Shown here: piece by piece, positions 25,615 through 34,662 of the stretch
Numbering within the stretch: position 1 is the first letter of the stretch
Layout of the letters: every line of letters starts with the position of its first letter
Assembly (NCBI GenBank): GCA_964402175.1
Contig: CAYOBN010000017.1
Location: forward strand, 11,155 to 75,154
From: JAWKUK01 sp964402175
GTDB lineage: Bacteria; Planctomycetota; UBA1135; GCA-002686595
Reading direction: 5' to 3'
DNA length: 64,000 bases
Notes under the pieces: model-generated
What the model was told of the DNA's origin: nothing
Databases searched by the model: none
The model's input: only the letters and a program-made list of their open reading frames with translations
Made by a program: the position numbers and the translations under genes

Positions 25615-27045
25615 ATGTCGGTCGCGGCCCCCCCCGCCGTCGCTGTGCGACGGATCGTGCTGGTGCAGACGCACCAGCCGTTCGAGCAGCTCACCACGGT
25701 GCACCCCGTCGGGCTCCTTTCGCTGGCGGCGGTCGCCCGCAGCCGCGGCTACGGAGACGTGCACGTGCTCGACATGAAAGCGCGGCGCTTGTCCCCGGAG
25801 CAGGCGATCGAGGAGCTCGTCGCGCTCGCGCCGGACGTCGTAGGACTCTCCGCGATGACCTTCGAGGCGAAGTGCCTGCACAGCCTCGCGCGGCTCGTGC
25901 GCGAGCGCTTGCCGCGCGCCAAGGTCCTCGCGGGTGGCCCACACCCGAGCGTGGCCGCCGACGATGTCCTGGCGGACCCGGCCGTCGACCTCGTGATCCG
26001 CGGTGAAGCCGAAGACAGCTTCCCCGCGGTGCTCGATGGCCTCGCGGAAGGGCGCAGCGATTGGACCGACGAGCGCGGTGTCTCGTGGCGCCGGCCCGAC
26101 GGCTCCATCGTGCACGAACCCGACCGCGCGCCGCCCGACGACCTGGATCTCCTGCCGATGCCAGCTTGGGACCTCGTCGATCACGCCGCCTACCGCGACA
26201 AAGAACGCAGCGGCGTCATCCGCACCGCGGGCGATTTTGCGACGCTCTTCTCGTCGCGCGCGTGCCCGTGGCGCTGCACGTACTGCCACAACTCGTACGG
26301 GAAGACCTTCCGCGAGCGCTCCGCCGAGAGCGTGCTCGCCGAGATCGACCACCTCGTCGCGACCTACGGCGTCAAGGAGCTCGTGTTCCTCGACGACATC
26401 TTCAACTTCCGCCCCGCGCGCGCGAAGCTCATCGCGCGCGGCCTCATCGAGCGCGGTTACGACCTGCGGCTGTCGTTCCCGAACGGCTTCCGCGGCGACC
26501 ACTTGGACGAAGAGCTCGTGGATCTCTTGAAGGCGGCGGGCATGTACCGCTGCATGATCGCGGTCGAGTCCGCGGTGCCGCGCATTCAGAAGCTGTCGAA
26601 GAAGAACCTGAAGATCGACAAGGTGCGCCACATCGCCGAGTACTGCGCGCAGCGCGGTGTCCTGGTGCACGGCGCGTTCATGATCGGCTTCCCGACGGAG
26701 ACGGAGGCCGAGATGCGGCAGACGATCGACTGGGCCGTCAGCTCACCGTTCCACACCGCGGCGTTCTTCCGCGTGATCCCGTTCAAGGGCACGGAGCTCT
26801 ACGGCCAGGCTCGAGCGAGCGGCGCGTGGCTGCCCGACGACTGGACGGCGTACGAGCCCTACCGCAGCGACATCAATCTGTCGGAGGTGCCGGAGGCGAA
26901 GGTCACGAAGCTGCGCAAGCAGGCGTACCGCCGCTTCTATCTGCGCCCGGGGCGGCTCTGGAGCATCCTGAAGCTCCTGCCGAACAAGCGCACGAACCTG
27001 CCGGTGCTGGCCACGCTCTTCGCGCGCCGCGCGTGGGCGCGCTGA
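25615..27045 (+). CDS. B12-binding-domain radical SAM protein
   Basis: This 476-aa protein has an N-terminal cobalamin-binding-like Rossmann domain (~residues 10-165; HPVGLLSLAAVARSRG, VVGLSAMT, VLAGGPHPS) followed by a radical SAM core with the CxxxCxxC cluster motif at Cys217, Cys221, Cys224 (CPWRCTYC) and SAM-binding elements (ELVFLDDIFNF, MIAVES, HGAFMIGFPTET). Such proteins usually methylate or rearrange unactivated carbons in natural-product, lipid (hopanoid) or tetrapyrrole pathways; the substrate cannot be read here. ATG at 25615. Monocistronic, convergent with hutH 16 nt away. Confidence 0.9.
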   Translation: MSVAAPPAVAVRRIVLVQTHQPFEQLTTVHPVGLLSLAAVARSRGYGDVHVLDMKARRLSPEQAIEELVALAPDVVGLSAMTFEAKCLHSLARLVRERLPRAKVLAGGPHPSVAADDVLADPAVDLVIRGEAEDSFPAVLDGLAEGRSDWTDERGVSWRRPDGSIVHEPDRAPPDDLDLLPMPAWDLVDHAAYRDKERSGVIRTAGDFATLFSSRACPWRCTYCHNSYGKTFRERSAESVLAEIDHLVATYGVKELVFLDDIFNFRPARAKLIARGLIERGYDLRLSFPNGFRGDHLDEELVDLLKAAGMYRCMIAVESAVPRIQKLSKKNLKIDKVRHIAEYCAQRGVLVHGAFMIGFPTETEAEMRQTIDWAVSSPFHTAAFFRVIPFKGTELYGQARASGAWLPDDWTAYEPYRSDINLSEVPEAKVTKLRKQAYRRFYLRPGRLWSILKLLPNKRTNLPVLATLFARRAWAR

Positions 27046-27061
27046 GGCCGCGACCGTCGCG

Positions 27062-28597
27062 TCACGGCGCCAGCGCACCGACCGCGCCTTCGACGGCCGC
27101 GACGAGGCGGCCCGACGCGACACACTCGCGCGCCGCCGCGAGATCGGGGTGCAAGTAGCGGTCCTCTGCCAGCGGCGCGACGACCTCGCGCACGCAGGCG
27201 TGGGCCGCCTCGGCGCCGCGCCCCGCGCGCAAGCTGCGGTGGAACTCGCGGCCCTGCGCGGCGCACACGAGCTCGATGCCCAGCACCGCCTCGACGTTGT
27301 CCAGGATCGTCGCCGCTTTGCGCGCGGCCGTGATGCCCATGGACACGTGGTCTTCCTGGTTCGCGCTGGTCGGGACCGTGTCGACGGACGCCGGGTGCGC
27401 GTGCACTTTATTCTCGCTCGCGAGCGCTGCGGCCGCGTACTGCGCGATCATCAGGCCCGAGTTCAAGCCGGGTTTCGGCGAGAGGAATGCCGGCAGCCGC
27501 GACAGGTCCGGGTTGACGAGCTGCTCGACACGGCGCTCGGACACGTTCGCGAGCGTGCACGCCGCGAGGCCGATGTAGTCGAGCACCATCGACAGCGGCT
27601 GGCCGTGGAAGAGGCCCGCGCTGAAGACCTCGCCCTTCTCGGGCACGACGAGCGGATTGTCGGTGACGGCGTTCAGCTCCGCCGCGATGACGTCGGTGAC
27701 GTGCTGTGCCGCAGTCTTGAACGCGCCGTGGATCTGCGGCATGCAGCGCAGCGAGTACGGATCCTGCACACGATCGCAGGCCGCGTGGGACGCCAGGACC
27801 TCGGAGCCCGCGAGGCACGCGCGCACGTTCGAGGCGGTGCGGCGCTGGCCCTCGTTGTTCTTGAAGCGCGCCAGGATGTCGTCGAACGGGCGCAGGCTGC
27901 CCTGCAGCGCCTCCAGCGACAGCGCGCCGATGACGTCCGCCGCCTTGGAGACGTTGGCCCCGCGCAGGACCGCGGAGACGCCCCAGGCTTTCATGATCTC
28001 CGTGCCGTTGATGAGCGCGAGGCCCTCTTTGGCTTCGAGGACGAGCGGCGCACGGCCGATGCGCGCTAGGGCCTCACGTGCGGGCAGCCGCACGCCAGCG
28101 ACGGTCGCGTGGCCGTAGCCCATGTACGCCGCGACCATGTGCGAGAGCGGCGCCAAGTCGCCGGACGCGCCGACGGAGCCCTGCTGCGGGACCTCGGGCA
28201 CAAAGCCTGCGTTGAAGAGCTCGACGAGCTCGTGCACGAGCGATTCGCGCACCCCCGAGACCCCGCGCAGAAGGCTGTTCAAGCGCAGGACCTGCGCGAT
28301 CCGCACGAGCGACGCAGGCATCGCCGGGCCGACACCGACGCTGTGCGACAGCACGAGGTTCACCTGCAGTTGGCGCAGGTCCGCGGCGGGGATCGCGACG
28401 CTCTTCAGCTTGCCGAAGCCGGTGGTGAGCCCGTAGACGACCTCGCCGCGCGCGAGGCGCTCGTCGACCATGCGGCGCGAGGCGCGCACGCCGTCGAGGC
28501 AGCGCTCGCCGATCGCGAGCCGCAGCGAGTCACCGCGGAGGAGCGGCGCGAGGTCGTCCAGGCCGAGGGAGGTTCCGTCGAGGGTCAGCGTCTGCAT
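27062..28597 (-). CDS. hutH: Histidine ammonia-lyase
   Basis: This 511-aa protein is the usual length for the family. The MIO-forming triad Ala144-Ser145-Gly146 lies in GSVGASGDLAPLSH. YGLTTGFG supplies the catalytic Tyr; LVLSHSVGVG has the His typical of HAL; RVQDPYSLRCMPQ and NQEDHVSMG are HAL-specific, whereas PAL has a different residue set there. It would deaminate L-histidine to urocanate. The usual 'NGTQ' motif reads NGTE. ATG at 28597, the open frame above it belongs to other genes' antisense. It is the last gene of a GNAT/carboxypeptidase-like/hutH operon; no hutU, hutI or hutG is present in this window. Confidence 0.92.
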   Translation of the reverse strand: MQTLTLDGTSLGLDDLAPLLRGDSLRLAIGERCLDGVRASRRMVDERLARGEVVYGLTTGFGKLKSVAIPAADLRQLQVNLVLSHSVGVGPAMPASLVRIAQVLRLNSLLRGVSGVRESLVHELVELFNAGFVPEVPQQGSVGASGDLAPLSHMVAAYMGYGHATVAGVRLPAREALARIGRAPLVLEAKEGLALINGTEIMKAWGVSAVLRGANVSKAADVIGALSLEALQGSLRPFDDILARFKNNEGQRRTASNVRACLAGSEVLASHAACDRVQDPYSLRCMPQIHGAFKTAAQHVTDVIAAELNAVTDNPLVVPEKGEVFSAGLFHGQPLSMVLDYIGLAACTLANVSERRVEQLVNPDLSRLPAFLSPKPGLNSGLMIAQYAAAALASENKVHAHPASVDTVPTSANQEDHVSMGITAARKAATILDNVEAVLGIELVCAAQGREFHRSLRAGRGAEAAHACVREVVAPLAEDRYLHPDLAAARECVASGRLVAAVEGAVGALAP

Positions 28598-28626
28598 CGG
28601 GGCGAGCAGGATAGCGCCCCCCCGGC

Positions 28627-30366
28627 TCAACCCCCGAGCGCGCGCCGCCGTTCGTCCTCGGTCTGCCCCTCGCGCGCCCCTTTCGGGAGCGGCGCGGTCA
28701 GCTCCGCAGGCTCCGCGCCGACCTCGACGACCTGGCGGCGGATGACGTCCTCCCCCTCCCATTGGGCGTGCACGCGCCAGGTCCCGAGCTCGAGGCCTTC
28801 GACGACAAACGGCTCGCCCGGGCGCAGCACGACGGGCTCGAGCGGGCGCCCGGCGATGCGCGCTTCGATCGGCAGCCCCTGGAAGTGGTCGAACACGAAG
28901 CGCAGCGCGCCGCCGTCGGTGGGCACGGGTGTGAGCTCGAGCGTCAGCTCGACCCCCGGCGCGCGCACGAGCGCCGCGCCCCGCCAGCGGCCGTCGAACG
29001 TCTCCGCGACGACGTAGCGCCCTTCGGCGAGGCCGTCGTACGCCGTGAACGTGAACGCGCCGCGCCCGTCGGTGACGACGCGCTGCAGCGCAGCCGGAAG
29101 GTGCGGCAGCACGACCTCGTGCGCGTACATCGGCTTCTTGTCGAGCGCGGCCGTCGTCACGTGGTCGCGGTCGGGCGCTTCGAGCGTGACGGTCACCCCT
29201 TCGGCCGGGCGCCCTTCGCGCAGGACGCGGCCGATGATCGTCGGCGCCGCGCCGAGGCGCAGCTCGTGGCGCGTCACCGCGCCGGCCTGCAGGCGCACCT
29301 GCGTCGTCGGCGGCTCGCCGCGCGAGCCCGCGTGGAACACTCGCACGTGCAGGAGGTCTTCGGGCAGGTCGGGCACGACGACGCCGCGGCCGGGCGGCAC
29401 CTCGACCGGCGACACCGCGTGCCAGGGGAACTCGCGCAGCGTCGTGCCGCCCGGACCGCCGGAGCCGCCCGCGGGCATGAGGTACACGAGCGCCGGCGTC
29501 GACATCGGGCCCGCGCTGCGCACCGCGAGCTCGAGCGACGCGCCGCGCCGCAGCGTGTAGACGTTGTTGCTGGCTTCGATCGTGACGCCGCGGGACAGGG
29601 CGAGCTCGCGCTCGATCGCGGCGAAGCCCTCCTTGCGCACGCTCGTCATCACCTTGCCGACGGTGACCGCGGGGAACGCCGCGCGCCCCGCGCTGTCGCT
29701 GTACGACACGGTCCCGTCGACGCGCACTTCGGCGCCTTCCACCGGCTTGCCCTGTGCGTCCTTCACGAGCACACCGACGAAGACCCGCTGGGAGAGATCG
29801 ACCGAGAACGGCGTGCGCGAGAGCCGGCCGAGGCGGACGGGGCGCTCGCTGGTGACGCTGCCGACGCGCACGAGGACCGTGGAGAGGCCCTGCCAGAGGT
29901 CCGTGGCGCCGAAGCGCCCGCGGCTGTCGGTCACGAGCGTCGTACCTGCGTTCGGGCCGGCGAGGAACTCGATCCGCGCGCCCGGTGCGGGCCGCCCATC
30001 GACACCGGTGATGACCCCTTCGATCCCCGCGATCGCGCCCGCGCGGAAGGCCATCACGTCGTCCGACTTCGGCAGCGACGCGCGCGAGACGAGCGACAGC
30101 TCGAGCCGCAGGGGGTAGATCACGGTCGTCGCGGCCGAGCCCAGGGTCTCCGCGCCCGCTTCGGAGGCGCGGCTCGGGCCAGCCAGGTCGGCGGCGGGGG
30201 CCTCGGCGGGCTCGGAGGGCCGCGGCGCGATCGGCCCGAGGGGGGTGACGGGGGCGACGCTGCCCGGGTCCGTCGGGGCCGCCCCGCCGCCGCCGAGGAT
30301 GGCGAACGCGCCGAGGCCGGCCGCAGCGAAGACCAGGAGGAGGCTCAGGAGGGCAGCGCGGGACAT
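28627..30366 (-). CDS. Membrane-anchored protein with carboxypeptidase-regulatory-like (Ig-fold) repeats
   Basis: This 579-aa protein has an N-terminal signal anchor (residues ~4-24), a Pro/Ala-rich linker to ~90, then several CarboxypepD-regulatory-like beta-sandwich repeats: GIEGVITGVDGRPAPGARIEF...TDSRGRF, GVLVKDAQGKPVEGAEV...SDSAGRA, and GRVLREGRPAEGVTVTLE...TDGRGAFTF. No peptidase residues are present, so it is a binding or structural protein on the outside of the inner membrane. It starts 8 nt after the GNAT stop and ends 29 nt before hutH, suggesting one transcript. Confidence 0.8.
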   Translation of the reverse strand: MSRAALLSLLLVFAAAGLGAFAILGGGGAAPTDPGSVAPVTPLGPIAPRPSEPAEAPAADLAGPSRASEAGAETLGSAATTVIYPLRLELSLVSRASLPKSDDVMAFRAGAIAGIEGVITGVDGRPAPGARIEFLAGPNAGTTLVTDSRGRFGATDLWQGLSTVLVRVGSVTSERPVRLGRLSRTPFSVDLSQRVFVGVLVKDAQGKPVEGAEVRVDGTVSYSDSAGRAAFPAVTVGKVMTSVRKEGFAAIERELALSRGVTIEASNNVYTLRRGASLELAVRSAGPMSTPALVYLMPAGGSGGPGGTTLREFPWHAVSPVEVPPGRGVVVPDLPEDLLHVRVFHAGSRGEPPTTQVRLQAGAVTRHELRLGAAPTIIGRVLREGRPAEGVTVTLEAPDRDHVTTAALDKKPMYAHEVVLPHLPAALQRVVTDGRGAFTFTAYDGLAEGRYVVAETFDGRWRGAALVRAPGVELTLELTPVPTDGGALRFVFDHFQGLPIEARIAGRPLEPVVLRPGEPFVVEGLELGTWRVHAQWEGEDVIRRQVVEVGAEPAELTAPLPKGAREGQTEDERRRALGG

Positions 30367-30374
30367 GCTCGGGC

Positions 30375-31091
30375 TCAGAGGGGGGCGGACGGGGCTGAGG
30401 GGCCTCCGCTCGGGCTGCAAACGGCGGGCCAAGGCTCTGTCTCGAAACGAGACACGAGCACCTCGGGGGGCGCGGGCGGACGGTCGAAGGGCAAGAGCAG
30501 GAAGCGGTCGCGGGGGCGCAGGGGGTCCGGGGGCCCGGGATCGGTACTGGGATCGGTGCCGTTGTCCGCTCCGGGGGCCGCGGGCGCGCCCGGGCCACCG
30601 CGCGCCGCCCGCGCGAGCCGGAAGCCGCTCTTCTCGAGCGCGCGCACGGAAGCCGTGTTGCCGGGGAAGACCTCGGCGCTGAGGGCGTCGAGCCGCAGGA
30701 GGTCGAAGCCGACGTGAACCAGGAGCCCGACGAGCTCGGTGCCGAGCCCGCGGCCGTGGAAGGGCACCCCGAGCCAATACCCGAGGTCCCCGTGACGCGG
30801 GTGGTCGAGGGTGCGCAGCGCCGCGGTGCCGATGGCCTGGCCGCTGGCGCTGTCTTCGACGGCGAAGTGGTAGTTCGCGCCGCGGCCCGCGCCGCCGAGC
30901 GCGCGCCACGTGCTGTAGGCCGCGGTGAGCTCGTCGCGGTCGCGCGGCCCCTGCCAACACAGCCAATCGAGCACGGGCCGGACGCCGTACACGAGCGGGA
31001 ACAGCGCGGTCGCGTCCTCCGGCCGCACAGGGCGCAGCCGCACCCGCGGACCTCTGAGCGCGAGGGCGGCAAGGAGCGGGGGTTCGGACAT
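30375..31091 (-). CDS. GNAT-family N-acetyltransferase (RimJ/RimL-like)
   Basis: This 238-aa protein has a canonical GNAT fold over residues ~10-165: LRGPRVRLRPVRPEDATALF at the start, FAVEDSASGQAIGTAAL, and the acetyl-CoA loop HGRGLGTELVGLLVHVGF with motif R/Q-x-x-G-x-G, then EVFPGNTASVRALEKSGFR. The C-terminal ~70 residues are a Pro/Gly-rich tail. ATG at 31091. It heads the operon that ends in hutH. Substrate unknown. Confidence 0.85.
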   Translation of the reverse strand: MSEPPLLAALALRGPRVRLRPVRPEDATALFPLVYGVRPVLDWLCWQGPRDRDELTAAYSTWRALGGAGRGANYHFAVEDSASGQAIGTAALRTLDHPRHGDLGYWLGVPFHGRGLGTELVGLLVHVGFDLLRLDALSAEVFPGNTASVRALEKSGFRLARAARGGPGAPAAPGADNGTDPSTDPGPPDPLRPRDRFLLLPFDRPPAPPEVLVSRFETEPWPAVCSPSGGPSAPSAPL

Positions 31092-31194
31092 CGGATCCGT
31101 CACAAGGGAAGCGGCGCGGCGGCCGATCCCTATCCTACTCCCCCTCCGGTCGCGCGCTGCGCCCTCCGGCCCACTCCTGCACTTCCGAAGTCCC

Positions 31195-32214
31195 ATGTCG
31201 CACCACAAGGTCGCTGAGCTGCTCGGCGACGGCATCTCGGCCGAGCTCTCCGCGAGTGTCCACGCCGTCGCCGAAGCCCTCCCGTTCACGCTTGAGTTCG
31301 TCCCCGTCGACCTGAGCCACGAAAACCGCGAGCGGCGGGGCCTCGCGCTCTACGACGACGCTGCGGGGCTGGCGAAGGAGCTCGGGACGGCGATCAAGTA
31401 TCCGACAGCGACGACGCGCGAGAGCCCCAACAAGGTGCTGCGCGAGCGCCTGCAGTTCTCGGTCATCCACCGGCCGGTCTGCACGATCCCCGGGCTGGAA
31501 TCGAACTTCAAGCGCTCGATCGACATCGACGTCGTGCGCGTCGCGATCGGCGGCACGTACGACGATCCGGGGCGGCGCATCGGCCAGGACGTCGCGGTCT
31601 CGATCCGCGTGATCGAGCGCGGCCCGTCGCGCGCCGCCGCGCGCTTTGCGTTCAAACTGGCGCAGATCCGTGGCTCACACGTCGTCTCGACCAGCAAGTA
31701 CACGATCCAGCGCGCGACGGACGGCCTCTTCGAGGAGGCCGTGCAGCGCGTGGCCGAGGACTATCCGACGGTGCCGCACCGGCAGGAGCTCTTCGACGCT
31801 CTGCTCGCGGGCATCATCATGAAACCCGAGCGCTACAAAGTGATCGTGTGCCCGAACGAGTACGGCGACTTCCTCTCGGACTCGGCGTGCGGCTTGATCG
31901 GGAGCGTCGGCCTCGGCGATAGCGCGAACTACTCGTTCGACAACGACGAGCGCGTCGTCACCGCGATGTTCGACCCCGCGGGCGGCACCGCGCCCGACAT
32001 CGCGGGCAAGAACATCGCGAACCCGACGGCGGCGCTGTTGGCGCTCGCCAACATGGTCCGCCATCTGGGCCATGCGCGCGAGTGCGACGCGCTGCGCGCG
32101 GCGCTCTTGGGCGCGATCGCCGACGGGGAGTGCACGGCAGATGTCCGCGGCAAGCTCTCCACCACCGAGTTCACGCGCGTCGTCATCGATCGGCTGCGCT
32201 CCAGCCTGCGATGA
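31195..32214 (+). CDS. Divergent isocitrate/isopropylmalate dehydrogenase-family protein
   Basis: This 339-aa protein keeps the family scaffold: GDGISAEL near the start, SPNKVLRERL, HRPVCTIPG, SIRVIERGPSRAAARFAF, the catalytic-type Lys in TSKYTI, the metal-binding NEYGDFLSDSACGL and GTAPDIAGKNIANPTA. Two hallmark sites differ: the usual 'REN-T/L-EGxY' reads RVAIGGTYDD, and 'HGSAPDIAG' has lost its His. Substrate could therefore be a non-standard 2-hydroxy acid. ATG at 31195. Its stop overlaps the flippase ATG by four bases, linking it to a surface-polysaccharide operon rather than to TCA or leucine genes. Confidence 0.85.
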   Translation: MSHHKVAELLGDGISAELSASVHAVAEALPFTLEFVPVDLSHENRERRGLALYDDAAGLAKELGTAIKYPTATTRESPNKVLRERLQFSVIHRPVCTIPGLESNFKRSIDIDVVRVAIGGTYDDPGRRIGQDVAVSIRVIERGPSRAAARFAFKLAQIRGSHVVSTSKYTIQRATDGLFEEAVQRVAEDYPTVPHRQELFDALLAGIIMKPERYKVIVCPNEYGDFLSDSACGLIGSVGLGDSANYSFDNDERVVTAMFDPAGGTAPDIAGKNIANPTAALLALANMVRHLGHARECDALRAALLGAIADGECTADVRGKLSTTEFTRVVIDRLRSSLR

Positions 32215-33434
32215 ACGAACGCGCCGTCCCGCGCCGCGTCTGGTCCAGCGCTGGCTGGATGATCGCGGGACGGCTCTACGGCTCCGCGTGCACGATCACG
32301 CTGCTATGGATCGCCGCCCGCGCGCTGGATGGTGCCGCGTTCGGGCGCTTGACCTTCTGGTTGGCGGCGTTCCTCGTCCTGGACGCGGCGGTGGACCTGG
32401 GCCTCGGCGCCGTCGCTGTGCAGCGCACCGCCGCGCAGCCCGACGACGTGCGCAGCGTCGTGCGCAGCGCGCGACGGGTCCGCGCGGTGACGGGTGCGTT
32501 GGGCTTCGCTGCGGTCTCGGGGTTCGTCTTCGCGAGCGGCGAGCCCGAGGCGCTCTGGATCGCCGCGGCGAGCCTCTATCCGCTCACCCACGCGCTGGAG
32601 GTGTCGACGCTCGCGTGGCGCAATACGCTGCGGTGGCGGACGCCGGTCGTGATTCGGGCCACCGCGGTGACGCTGAGCCTCTGCTTCGTGGGGCTGGCGG
32701 CAGCGTTCGAGCGCTCAGGGGCGGGGCCGTACCTGTGTGCGATCGCGCTCGGAAGTACGGTCGGAAATGTGCTGTTGCACACATTCGGCGCTCGCCACTT
32801 GCCGCCTGGCGCTGCGCCCGCCGCGCCCCTCGGCCCCCTGCTGCGCGCGGCGCTGCCCATGGGGCTCGCGGGGCTCGCGCAGCAGCTCTATTTCCACGTC
32901 GACAACGTCTTTGTGCGGTTCCACTGCGGCGAGGCCGCCGTCGGGCACTACAACGTCGCCGTGCGGGTCATGTCCCTCGGCATCAGCGGCGCGGTCCTCG
33001 CCAGCAGCGCGGCGTTGCCCTGGCTCGTCCGCGCACATGCCCGCGGCGCGCTGCGCTCCTCGGCGCTGCGACTCGCGGCGCCGCTCGCGGCGCTCGGAGC
33101 GCTCTTCGCCGCCGTGTTGTGGCCGCTGCGCGCGCAGCTCCTCGGGCTGTTCGGCGCCGAGTTCCGCGGCGCGGAGGGCGCGCTCGCCTGGCTGGTCCTG
33201 GCGCTGGTCGCGATCCACATCGGCGCGCCGCTGCTCACCGCGGTCGTCGCTGCGGGGCGGACGCTGCACGTCGCGGGGATCGCCGTCGGTGGGCTCGCGT
33301 TGAACGTCGGGCTCAATACGTGGCTCGTACCCCTGCACGGCAGCACCGGCGCCGCCGCAGCGACGCTCGCTACAGAGCTCGCCGTCGCCCTCGGCGCGCT
33401 CTGCGCTCTACCCCGCGAGGAGCAACGAACATGA
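32211..33434 (+). CDS. Polysaccharide flippase (Wzx/MOP superfamily)
   Basis: This 407-aa protein has about twelve hydrophobic helices typical of oligosaccharide flippases. Recognisable elements are the N-terminal WSSAGWMIAGRLYG helix, DAAVDLGLGAVAVQR, and in the middle LAQQLYFHVDNVFVRFHCGEAAVGHYNVA, equivalent to the conserved 'D-x-x-hh-x-x-hhG-x-x-x-h-G-x-Y' of Wzx proteins. It would move lipid-linked oligosaccharide across the inner membrane. ATG at 32211 overlaps the dehydrogenase stop (ATGA) and its stop overlaps the GT4 start (ATGA). Confidence 0.85.
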   Translation: MNERAVPRRVWSSAGWMIAGRLYGSACTITLLWIAARALDGAAFGRLTFWLAAFLVLDAAVDLGLGAVAVQRTAAQPDDVRSVVRSARRVRAVTGALGFAAVSGFVFASGEPEALWIAAASLYPLTHALEVSTLAWRNTLRWRTPVVIRATAVTLSLCFVGLAAAFERSGAGPYLCAIALGSTVGNVLLHTFGARHLPPGAAPAAPLGPLLRAALPMGLAGLAQQLYFHVDNVFVRFHCGEAAVGHYNVAVRVMSLGISGAVLASSAALPWLVRAHARGALRSSALRLAAPLAALGALFAAVLWPLRAQLLGLFGAEFRGAEGALAWLVLALVAIHIGAPLLTAVVAAGRTLHVAGIAVGGLALNVGLNTWLVPLHGSTGAAAATLATELAVALGALCALPREEQRT

Positions 33435-34573
33435 GCGCGCTCCATATCGGCCTCGATGCGCGCCCCGCGCTCGTGAACCGCGAAGGGATCGGGCGCTACA
33501 CACGGGAGCTCGTGCGTGCGCTGCTCGCGGTCGAGGGCTCGGAGACGCTGCGCCTCTTCGGCGCCACGCTAGCGAGAGCGCGCGCGGACGAAACAGAGCT
33601 CGGCCTGCCCCATCCGCGCGCTCGGCTCGTACGTTGGCGACTGCCGTCGAAGCTGGTCGCGCGGGGACTCGCGGTGACACGGCTCGGTGTCGATGACCTC
33701 ATCGGCGGCTGTGACCTCTTCCATCACACTCAGCCGAACGTGCTGCGAGTGCGGCGTGCGCTGGAGGTCTTGACCGTCTTCGACGCGCTCTTCGTCCCCG
33801 ACGCCGAAGGTGGCACCCGCGCAGGCGGACCCGCGCCGGGTTGGGTCGAACCCGAGACGGCGAAGCGCATGACAGCGACCCTGCGCAGCGCCGTGCAGCG
33901 CGCGGACCTGGTACTGACGGGCTGTCACTGGGTTGCGCAGGACCTGGTCGAGGCGCTGGGCGCGGACCCTTCGCGGACGCGGATCACGCCGCTGGGCTGT
34001 GATCACCTGCCGCTTTTGAATCGGCGCACACCAGCGCGACCGTTTGTATTGACCGTGGCTCGGGTCGATCCCCGCAAGAACCACCTCGGGGTCCTGCGGG
34101 CGTTCGAAGCGCTCGTCGGAGAGGGCCGCGACCTGAACTGGGTCATCGCGGGGCCGTACGGCTGGCGCTGCGAGGAGGTCGTCGCCGCGATCGAGGCCTC
34201 CCCGGCCCGCCATCGGATCGAGTGGCGGCGCGCGGTCAGCGAGCGCGAGCTCGCTGAGCTCTACGCCGAAGCAGCGCTGTTCCTCTGGCCGAGCTACGCC
34301 GAGGGATACGGCCTGCCCCCGCTCGAAGCGATGCGCGCGGGCGTGCCGGTGGTGGCCTCGAACCGCACGTCGCTCCCCGAAGTGCTGGGTTCGGGGGCGG
34401 TGCTGGTCGATCCCGATGACGGCGCGGCTCTGCTGGCAGCGGCGCGGGAGCTGCTGGACGATCCCGCGGCCCGGGACGCTGCGATCCAGCGCGGGCTGTC
34501 CCACGCCGCGACGCTGACCTGGGCGCGCTGCGCGCGAGAGACCCTCGCGGCGTACCGCGCGCTCTCGGGTTGA
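33431..34573 (+). CDS. GT4-family glycosyltransferase
   Basis: This 380-aa GT-B protein has the N-terminal acceptor-side motif REGIGRYTRELVRAL and the donor-side signatures FVLTVARVDPRKNHLGVLRAFE, WPSYAEGYGLPPLEAMRAGVPVV and SLPEVLGSGAVLVDPDD, including the family E-x7-E motif. It uses an NDP-sugar at the cytoplasmic face. ATG at 33431 overlaps the flippase stop by four bases, so it is the third gene of the dehydrogenase-flippase-GT4 unit. The sugar and acceptor are unknown. Confidence 0.92.
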   Translation: MSALHIGLDARPALVNREGIGRYTRELVRALLAVEGSETLRLFGATLARARADETELGLPHPRARLVRWRLPSKLVARGLAVTRLGVDDLIGGCDLFHHTQPNVLRVRRALEVLTVFDALFVPDAEGGTRAGGPAPGWVEPETAKRMTATLRSAVQRADLVLTGCHWVAQDLVEALGADPSRTRITPLGCDHLPLLNRRTPARPFVLTVARVDPRKNHLGVLRAFEALVGEGRDLNWVIAGPYGWRCEEVVAAIEASPARHRIEWRRAVSERELAELYAEAALFLWPSYAEGYGLPPLEAMRAGVPVVASNRTSLPEVLGSGAVLVDPDDGAALLAAARELLDDPAARDAAIQRGLSHAATLTWARCARETLAAYRALSG

Positions 34574-34662
34574 CACACGGGGTGACAGCGCGAGAGATCC
34601 CGCTTCGAGCCCCGGCCCGGTGACGCTCAGGATCGGCGAGTCGCGGCGTCGATCGCATTCGC

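Noticed and set aside
28598..31072. Minus-strand extension of the hutH frame (about 825 codons)
   Set aside because: Arg/Ala/Pro-rich shadow of the GNAT and carboxypeptidase-regulatory-like genes; HAL length is complete from ATG 28597.
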